A stretch of 64,000 nt of DNA from an uncultured Roseobacter sp. (GTDB lineage Bacteria; Pseudomonadota; Alphaproteobacteria; Rhodobacterales; Rhodobacteraceae). The notes under the pieces are model-generated. The model worked only from the letters and a program-made list of their open reading frames with translations, was not told where the DNA came from and made no database searches. The DNA is taken from NCBI RefSeq assembly GCF_947493125.1, contig NZ_CANLQB010000001.1, positions 620,001 through 684,000 on the forward strand. The letters are read 5' to 3'. Positions 58,401 to 64,000 of this stretch are shown in pieces. The position numbers and the translations under genes are program-made. How positions within the stretch are numbered: the stretch's first letter is position 1; the number at the start of each line of letters is the position of its first letter.

Positions 58401-59687
58401 TCAAAGCGCCACCGGCTTCAACACTTCCCGCACCTTCTCCAGTGCCACCTCGCCATAGCGGTCCTCGGTCAGACGGTGGCCGAACACGTCGCGCCGGATT
58501 CTATCGTCAACGTCTGCCTCGATCATGCGCGACTGAAAACTGTGACGCAGGCTGTAGCAAACGTGATCCTCGGTTTCGAGTAGTTTGTTCTCGCGCAGGA
58601 ACTTGGTCAGGGTGGACGAAACGTTGGCCTTTTCGAAGTACCGCGGAAATCCGTCTGGGCACTCTTTGAACGCCTCAAGGCTGACGCCCAAGAGTGGTAT
58701 CAGACGACGCGCATGGCGGGTCTTCAGGGTGCGTCCGATGGGCTCAATGCTGATGTGAGGCACGTCATGATCCAGCACAATCTGATCAGGGCCAAGCACG
58801 CAGGCTTCGGACGGCCGATATCCGGTGTTGATCATCCCAAGCAGTATGACGCGCGCCTGCGTGTTTAGCCCTTTCAAGGCACCCGGCGCAAGGATCTTGT
58901 CCCGTATCCAACTGGTTGAGAAAGCAGGCCGTGTGCGCGCCTCGCCCTCTGATATGGACAACTCCTCGAACGGAAGGTTGAGTTTCAACCGCTTCTTTCT
59001 GTTGATGAGCCGGATCACCGCGCAGAAGTGGATCAAATCCTTGTTGGCGGTGTTTGACGTCACGATCCCGGCTACCACCCTATCCATCAGCCACTCTCTG
59101 AAATCCAGCATCATGTCGCGCGTGATCTCAGACAGATCGGGATTGCCGCATACCTTGATGAAGTTTTTGAAGGCCTTCTTGCGCGGGTTGCGCCAGCGGC
59201 GTACCTGGTCCTCGCTTTTCCCAAGGATGAGATCACGGGCGAGGGGCCAGTATTCTTCGAGGGCCTTGGACACTTTTAAAGTCGGCTTTTCGACGATGCC
59301 CAGCAACGCTTCGGCATCGCGCAGGTTCGGCTTACCCGACCCATCGTGTGCCCGCTCGACCCGCTCTATGATCTGCTCGAGGGGCAACTGGCGCGCCTGC
59401 TCAATCGGCAGGTAGTCGAAGCCATAGGACTTTGCAAGATCCCGGGCCGCGTTGTAGCGCGCCTCTGCCTGACTGGTGTCTCCGGCGAGCCGCGCTTCCC
59501 AGCTTTTCATCACATTGTCCCAGACGCCCGGTGCTTTCTTGCGCGCTTCGGTCAGGCTGTCGGTGTGCAGGCTTATCCAGAGAAGTTTCCGATGCTCGAC
59601 ACTTTCGTATCTTTTGGGCCGCCGCCGGACGATGAAATAGCTGCCCGTTTCAAGGCCGTCAGGCCCCTTTTTTCGTTGTAGTTTCAC
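58401..59687 (-). CDS. int: Tyrosine-recombinase integrase
   Basis: 428 residues. The core-binding part is at ~130-230. The catalytic domain has Arg near 291 (NTGYRPSEAC), a Lys region near 325 (GRTLKTRHARRLIP), YSLRHSF with Arg 381 and His 382, FGH at 404 and the nucleophile Tyr 411 (EDRYGEVA). It catalyses site-specific integration and excision of the prophage. It is convergent to the early operon and its 5' side faces the right flank, so attP-derived sequence is expected just beyond 59687. Confidence 0.9.
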   Translation of the reverse strand: MKLQRKKGPDGLETGSYFIVRRRPKRYESVEHRKLLWISLHTDSLTEARKKAPGVWDNVMKSWEARLAGDTSQAEARYNAARDLAKSYGFDYLPIEQARQLPLEQIIERVERAHDGSGKPNLRDAEALLGIVEKPTLKVSKALEEYWPLARDLILGKSEDQVRRWRNPRKKAFKNFIKVCGNPDLSEITRDMMLDFREWLMDRVVAGIVTSNTANKDLIHFCAVIRLINRKKRLKLNLPFEELSISEGEARTRPAFSTSWIRDKILAPGALKGLNTQARVILLGMINTGYRPSEACVLGPDQIVLDHDVPHISIEPIGRTLKTRHARRLIPLLGVSLEAFKECPDGFPRYFEKANVSSTLTKFLRENKLLETEDHVCYSLRHSFQSRMIEADVDDRIRRDVFGHRLTEDRYGEVALEKVREVLKPVAL

Positions 59688-59717
59688 ACGATTCTGCCTG
59701 CTGTTTTGTCTAGCGCT

Positions 59718-59740
59718 ATGTTTAGAATAATGTTTAGAAT
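59718..59740 (+). repeat. Direct repeat upstream of the integrase
   Basis: ATGTTTAGAAT occurs twice, at 59718-59728 and 59730-59740, one base apart. It lies in the 115-base gap between the integrase and serine-recombinase genes. Candidate integrase arm-type or excisionase sites at the prophage end, or a promoter element. Confidence 0.45.
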
Positions 59741-59802
59741 TAGCAACCTTTTGGCGTAAGAGCTAAGCTAGTATTTTTGCAATATTCTTTAATATCAAAG
59801 CG

Positions 59803-61353
59803 CTAAGCCCAGCGCTGGGCGTGAAGTAAAACGGACTGTCGCTCCGCCATCACCCCTTCAGAGGCGCAAAAATCCCCTAACACACTGAAAGGTAATGTGG
59901 TTTTTGGGGTTCGAAGTCCCTCTTTTCGGCAGTAGCGCAGACGCTCGTCAAAGGTGAGTTTGAGCACTGTTCTGCGCAGGGTAAGATCACCATTCTTCCA
60001 TATTTTCCAAGGGCTTGAGAGGAATCGGCACGCGAGTTCGAACATCTCCTCGAAGCTGCGCTGTGGCTTGCCACCATTCTGCAGTTTTTCATCCAAAAGC
60101 AGCTTTTCCTTTTCCAAAGCATCGATCTTGGCTTCATAGGCCGAAACGACGCGCGGGTTGGAGCTCTCAACAATCCGGTCGAGCAAGGCATCGGTCTGCG
60201 TCTCAATCTCGCAGAGCTTGCGTTTCAGCGCCTTGAACGTCGCTTTGACCTGCTGGCCCCGTAAATCCCAAGCGTGACTGAGCATGTCGCGCAGCAAGGC
60301 TGTACCACTCTCAGAGGGCTGTATGCTGTGCAGAGCGGCCTCAAAGGCCCCTTCGACATCATCGCGCTTGATCGACTTGCGATAGCTCTCACAGCCTTTG
60401 GTGAAGCAGGAATAGTACGGATGGCGCTTTCCTGTTTTGCTCTTGGACCAGCAGGCGGTCATCGGATTGCCGCAGCAATCGCACAGCACAAATCCCCGCA
60501 GAGGAAAGTCCGCATTCAAATCAGGCCGCGCGGCAGCTTTCGGTTTGGCATTCAAACGGGATTGGATCGCCTCAAAGGTCTGCAAGCTGATCAACCCTTC
60601 ATGATGTCCTTTGCGCAAGGAGACATCCCAGTTTGGGAACTCGATATAGCCTGCGTAGTGCGGACGATTGAGTATGCGGTTCACGGTTTCATTCGTAACA
60701 TGCCCATAGCGGGTTTTGGGGAAGTCTGGCTGGCTTTCGAGGAAGCGCTTGACCTCAGCCTGCGTCTCAAAGCGACCAGAGGCGAAGCCCTCTAAGGCTT
60801 CTTGCACGATTGATGCCAGCGGTTCGTCTCGCACCAGCAATTTGCCATGCGCTTTGACCTTCTCATACTTGAAGCCAACGGGGGCATGAGAGACCCAGTA
60901 GCCATTCATCACGCGCGCGCGCATGCGGTTCTTGGTTTGCTCTCCGTTTTTCTGGCGCTGGTGCTGCGAGACGGAGGCCAAGAGGTTCTCGACAAGGATG
61001 GAGTCGGAATCCTCCCCGAAGGTTAAGGAAGGGCTTTCCAACTTGCCGCCCATATCTTCCAGCGTCCGGCGCAGGGCCCAATGACTTTCGATATCGCGCG
61101 CAAGCCTGGAGATATCGTCAATCACAACGACAACAGGGTCTTTCTGAGCCTTGATGTAGCTGAGCATGGCATTGAAAGACGGCCTGTCCGCCACGCCGCC
61201 AGAAACGGCGCGCTCATAGAAGCTCTCAATAACAGCATAGCCTTTGCGGGTGGCGTACTCGCGGCAGCGCGTTTCTTGAGATTCCAGCCCATGGCCCTCT
61301 TCCACTTGCGCGACCGAACTGACGCGGCAGTAGGTTATGGCGTTCTGGCTCAT
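59803..61353 (-). CDS. Large serine recombinase
   Basis: 516 residues. Resolvase N-terminal domain (AITYCRVSSVAQVEEGHG, catalytic Ser near 12; VVVVIDDISRLARD). A Recombinase domain at ~165-280 (GFKYEKVKAHGKLLVRDEP) is followed by a zinc ribbon at ~300-340 (VLCDCCGNPMTACWSK; CFTKGCESYR) and a coiled coil near 400-440 (AYEAKIDALEKEKLLLDEKL). This is the layout of phage/ICE integrases and transposon recombinases. It is adjacent to conjugation genes and probably belongs to that element rather than the prophage. Confidence 0.86.
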   Translation of the reverse strand: MSQNAITYCRVSSVAQVEEGHGLESQETRCREYATRKGYAVIESFYERAVSGGVADRPSFNAMLSYIKAQKDPVVVVIDDISRLARDIESHWALRRTLEDMGGKLESPSLTFGEDSDSILVENLLASVSQHQRQKNGEQTKNRMRARVMNGYWVSHAPVGFKYEKVKAHGKLLVRDEPLASIVQEALEGFASGRFETQAEVKRFLESQPDFPKTRYGHVTNETVNRILNRPHYAGYIEFPNWDVSLRKGHHEGLISLQTFEAIQSRLNAKPKAAARPDLNADFPLRGFVLCDCCGNPMTACWSKSKTGKRHPYYSCFTKGCESYRKSIKRDDVEGAFEAALHSIQPSESGTALLRDMLSHAWDLRGQQVKATFKALKRKLCEIETQTDALLDRIVESSNPRVVSAYEAKIDALEKEKLLLDEKLQNGGKPQRSFEEMFELACRFLSSPWKIWKNGDLTLRRTVLKLTFDERLRYCRKEGLRTPKTTLPFSVLGDFCASEGVMAERQSVLLHAQRWA

Positions 61354-61760
61354 GACTGGACCTCCTCTTTATGGCTGCTTTGAAACGCGTCTGAGAGTAC
61401 CATGTTTTGCAGCAAAGACTCAGTTATTTCAGCGCTTTGCGAGGTTTTTCCACAAGCGGTTTGCTCGGGAGAGAGGCCGTATCCGATATCGGCAAATGTA
61501 CAGGCAATATCCCAGTAAAGCTGGAGGTATTCTGCCTGTTTATCCGGGCTCATCCCACTGTCTTTGAGATGATGCGCAAAGATCATCAGATCGACGCCGA
61601 GCGCGGGAATGTTGGCTTCTGATGTCTCTTGGGTTGGGGGTGAATGTTGTGTTTCGGTGGTTGGTGGTCCTTTGGTTGTTGTCACTGGTTTTCTTTCGGT
61701 TGGGGTTAGCGTTGGTTCATATGTTCGATATCCTTTCATGTGAGAACATAAGTAGAACAA
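61350..61760 (-). CDS. Small protein upstream of the serine recombinase
   Basis: 136 residues from the ATG at 61760; an ATG at 61739 is an alternative and neither has a clear ribosome site. The N-terminal half is Pro/Thr-rich and disordered. The C-terminal half is helical (VDLMIFAHHLKDSG; YLQLYWDIACTFADIGYGL). Overlaps the recombinase gene by ATGA. Function unknown. Confidence 0.5.
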   Translation of the reverse strand: MFYLCSHMKGYRTYEPTLTPTERKPVTTTKGPPTTETQHSPPTQETSEANIPALGVDLMIFAHHLKDSGMSPDKQAEYLQLYWDIACTFADIGYGLSPEQTACGKTSQSAEITESLLQNMVLSDAFQSSHKEEVQS

Positions 61761-61811
61761 AATACATGTTCCGCCCGTTCAAAGCAAGAATATTTTCCTA
61801 TTTTTAATGTG

Positions 61812-62234
61812 TTAGCGGTGGCGCTGACTGGAGGGATCGTGTCCTGAACCCGACGCGCCGCGCAGCTTTTCAAAGGCTTTACGGCCTTGATCGTGTCCGC
61901 TTTGGCCTTGGGTCTGCGTTTGAGACTGCTTGTGCTCTTGGCGCAATTCATTTGTACGATGGTATGCACTGCGTGACAGCTCGCCCAGACGTAGCATGTC
62001 CGTACCGGAATAGCTCTGACTGTCATGCCATTGGCCCTGATCATCCCGCCATGTCCGCACAAATGTGGTGGAATAGCTCACGCCGTTTTCCCCTTCATTG
62101 CGCCAGATCGAGGCTTTGAGGTTGTCATCACGCAACGTGTCAACTGGGCGGTTGGGTGCGGGTTCTTCTTTTGGCTGCGCATAATGCGCCATCGGCGATG
62201 GTCCTTGCCCGCCGTTTTGTCCATTATCTTGCAT
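61812..62234 (-). CDS. Conjugation-associated small protein
   Basis: 140 residues from the ATG at 62234, chosen for AAAGGA six bases upstream. The core DTLRDDNLKASIWRNEGENG and YSTTFVRTWRDDQGQW resembles a DUF736-like beta domain common in alphaproteobacterial mobile elements. The C-terminus is Gln/Gly/Ser-rich. It follows the VirD4/TraG gene; function unknown. Confidence 0.65.
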   Translation of the reverse strand: MQDNGQNGGQGPSPMAHYAQPKEEPAPNRPVDTLRDDNLKASIWRNEGENGVSYSTTFVRTWRDDQGQWHDSQSYSGTDMLRLGELSRSAYHRTNELRQEHKQSQTQTQGQSGHDQGRKAFEKLRGASGSGHDPSSQRHR

Positions 62235-62262
62235 GAGGTTCCTTTCTGTTTTGGGGGATGGG

Positions 62263-62736
62263 TTAACGGGTATGATTGCGCGCAACGTGACGGGTTTGCT
62301 CCGGCTGGCTGCGCGCTTTCTCAAAGTCTTCTTGCGCCATGGGCTGCTGTTTTGGCGGCGGATCTTTGTATTCTTTCTCGGTCATCGTGCGCATGCCTTG
62401 CGTGGCGTGCCGATCTTCCTTCGCCTGCAGGTGATGGAACTTCGCGCGATCCACAGACTGCGCATGCGGCAGGTCCGCATGCATATCCAACTGGGCCGTC
62501 GGCATATGGCTCATGCGCTGCTGGCGAAAACTGTCATAGTCTTTCACCAGATCGACAGGCTGCCGCGCTTCATGCGTTTGCTCAAAACTCTTTCCCGCAT
62601 CGGGCGCGCGGTCCGGGCTTTGCATGTCGCGCCCAGTCGCCGGAACCTGTCCGGGCAGGTCCGCCTTGTTGTTATGCGTGAATGATCCCGGATCGTGGTT
62701 GAGATCGCCGGATTTGCCGTCGGTCGTCTCAGACAT
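62263..62736 (-). CDS. Hydrophilic protein downstream of the coupling protein
   Basis: 157 residues, His/Asp/Gln-rich and mostly disordered, with repeated Pro and Lys (KEYKDPPPKQQPMAQEDFEKA). Starts 3 bases after the coupling-protein stop. Function unknown; probably a transfer-region accessory protein. Confidence 0.58.
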   Translation of the reverse strand: MSETTDGKSGDLNHDPGSFTHNNKADLPGQVPATGRDMQSPDRAPDAGKSFEQTHEARQPVDLVKDYDSFRQQRMSHMPTAQLDMHADLPHAQSVDRAKFHHLQAKEDRHATQGMRTMTEKEYKDPPPKQQPMAQEDFEKARSQPEQTRHVARNHTR

Positions 62737-62739
62737 GGA

Positions 62740-64000
62740 TTATCTCCCAATATAGCTCCATAGGCCGTCTTGATATTGCGGAAGGTGAGCAAAGCGCTCA
62801 GGCACTGGTGCAGTAATCACAGGCCGCCAGCGTGTGCCGAAGAGCGTCTTGATTTGAACTCTATCGGTGGGCGGAAAAAACGGATTGGGATGGTAGCGAT
62901 GCGCAAACATCCGCTCTTCAAAATACCGCCTTTTCTCCGCGAGGATCGGATAACGCACCCCATCAGCAAAGACGTAAGCGGCGTTCTCAGGCCCATGCAG
63001 GATTTCATCCGGCGTACGCAGCAAGCGGCGTTCTTTGCTCTGATACTCGGAGGCAAAGGCCAGTTGCGCCTTGCGTGCATTGAGCTCAAACGGGTCCGCG
63101 CCATTCATCAGCCCATGCAGTAGGTCTTTTCTGCGCGCGGCAGCCTCGCCTTGATGCAGCGCATGATTATAGTGCAGCGTTTGCATGCCGAGCCTGTCAG
63201 ACACACGCTTGGCATCATCAAAGTCGCGGATAGAGAAATAGACTTGTAAAGCCGCACCGGACGTCAGGATCGCACGCCCATCTGAACCCAGATTGTCCAT
63301 CTGGTGCGAAGACTGGAAAACGGCGAAGAGTGTAATCCCGAGGCCCGATCCCATCGTAAAGAGCTCAATCATGAGGGGAAACGCGCCGATGTTGCCGCAT
63401 TCGTCCAGGCTCCAGAATTGACGCGGCGCATCTGGGCGCTTTGCTTTTTCAAGCATCGCGCCGACAAAAAAGCAGCGCAAAATTGGTGCCCAGTGGGACA
63501 CCGATTGCAGCGGTGGCATCAGATAGACTTGATAGAACTGATCGCTCCGGCAAAGCTGATCCAGCGTAAAATCGAAGGGTGCGCTCAGGCTTGCCCGCAA
63601 TCTGGGGTCAGAGAGCGGCCCAACTGCGCGGAGCATTTCGCCTAAAATTCCCATCGCGCCGGAACCGTCATTGTCTTTCTTCAAGACAGCGGCCAATTCT
63701 TCTTCAACGCGGAAGGCGATGTCATAGCCGGAACTGTGAAGCGCATAGGCCGTATCCAACCAACGCTCGCCCGCTGCTGCCAGATCATTCACAGCATCAT
63801 ACAAATCTGGCAGGGTGAGCACGCCGTTTTTGACGGCGAGCCCGACCATGATCCCGGTAAGTTGCTGTTGTGCGCGGTCCTCAAAATACGGGTTCTTTGA
63901 GCCCGGCGTTCTCGGGCATAGGTTTCTTGCGAACACAGCGGCGTCTGCAACGAGGTTTGGGTTGTCTTTGTTCAGTCCGCCCACCGGATTCACACGGTGT
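62740..64000 (-). CDS. VirD4/TraG-type conjugative coupling protein (5' end beyond window)
   Basis: At least 420 residues; the frame is open to the right edge, so the ATG at 63993 is internal and the N-terminal membrane part and Walker A are outside. Visible features: VNPVGGLNKDN near the edge, PYFEDRAQQQLTGIMVGL, the Walker B strand FWSLDECGNIGAFPLM, and the hexamer-arginine/glutamine region GITLFAVFQSSHQMD. These AAA+ ATPases link the relaxosome to a type IV secretion channel. The C-terminal ~120 residues are family-typical (FADGVRYPILAEKRRYFE). Confidence 0.82.
   Translation of the reverse strand, partial: HRVNPVGGLNKDNPNLVADAAVFARNLCPRTPGSKNPYFEDRAQQQLTGIMVGLAVKNGVLTLPDLYDAVNDLAAAGERWLDTAYALHSSGYDIAFRVEEELAAVLKKDNDGSGAMGILGEMLRAVGPLSDPRLRASLSAPFDFTLDQLCRSDQFYQVYLMPPLQSVSHWAPILRCFFVGAMLEKAKRPDAPRQFWSLDECGNIGAFPLMIELFTMGSGLGITLFAVFQSSHQMDNLGSDGRAILTSGAALQVYFSIRDFDDAKRVSDRLGMQTLHYNHALHQGEAAARRKDLLHGLMNGADPFELNARKAQLAFASEYQSKERRLLRTPDEILHGPENAAYVFADGVRYPILAEKRRYFEERMFAHRYHPNPFFPPTDRVQIKTLFGTRWRPVITAPVPERFAHLPQYQDGLWSYIGR

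Noticed and set aside
59718-59740. Iron-control (Irr) box
   Set aside because: TTTAGAA occurs as direct, not inverted, repeats, so it does not fit the Irr consensus.
1-64000. CRISPR arrays, tRNA and rRNA genes, IS elements
   Set aside because: No regularly spaced repeats, cloverleaf-type sequence, rRNA stretches or transposase with terminal repeats were found on reading.

Overview
The window is most of a temperate, podovirus-like prophage in a high-GC alphaproteobacterium, probably of the Roseobacter group (Rhodobacteraceae). On its right it joins a piece of a conjugative element. The host guess rests on a GapR/DUF2312-type gene (a family largely confined to alphaproteobacteria), the codon bias, and a VirD4/TraG coupling-protein gene beside a serine recombinase. 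No rRNA, tRNA or core chromosomal gene was recognised, so chromosome versus plasmid cannot be decided.

Layout, left to right. (1) 1-40.5 kb, all on the minus strand and read right to left: the late region. Packaging comes first (terminase small and large subunits), then P22-type portal, scaffold, a small CsrA-like protein, N4-gp56-type major capsid, tail adaptors and tail proteins, internal virion proteins including a lysozyme and an S74 chaperone protein, and a 4193-residue giant protein. A tail fibre, the lysis cassette (membrane proteins, endolysin, overlapping Rz/Rz1 spanins) and two large adhesin/spike-like proteins follow; the last runs off the left edge. (2) 40.7-46.7 kb, minus strand: a leftward early block with a replication-initiator-like protein, a TSPPY-type DNA methyltransferase, a gp88-family protein and several unknowns. 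(3) 46.8-47.7 kb: a divergent switch with a small HTH repressor (plus) opposite a small possible Cro-like protein (minus). (4) 47.8-58.4 kb, plus strand: a tightly overlapping operon with a Dda/RecD-like helicase, HNH nuclease, GapR-like protein, MerR-like regulator, DNA polymerase III beta-clamp homologue, HAD phosphatase, a cytosine methyltransferase of doubtful integrity and many small proteins. (5) 58.4-59.7 kb: a tyrosine integrase facing this operon. (6) 59.8-64 kb, minus strand: large serine recombinase, three small proteins and a VirD4/TraG-like coupling protein cut by the right edge.

The most striking signal is a dispersed family of AT-rich 14-bp palindromes (TTGAAAATTTTCAA and close variants). 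Nine copies lie at the divergent switch, ahead of the early blocks, ahead of the terminase operon, ahead of the capsid gene and inside the MerR-like gene. They look like one repressor's operators spread across early and late transcription units, similar in concept to P1 C1 sites or the stoperators of mycobacteriophage L5. The second is the giant protein, a 'polyvalent protein' that joins an inorganic-pyrophosphatase-like domain, an adenine methyltransferase, an SNF2 helicase, a zincin peptidase and an LPD38-like tail, probably delivered with the DNA. The left prophage end and any attL lie outside the window.
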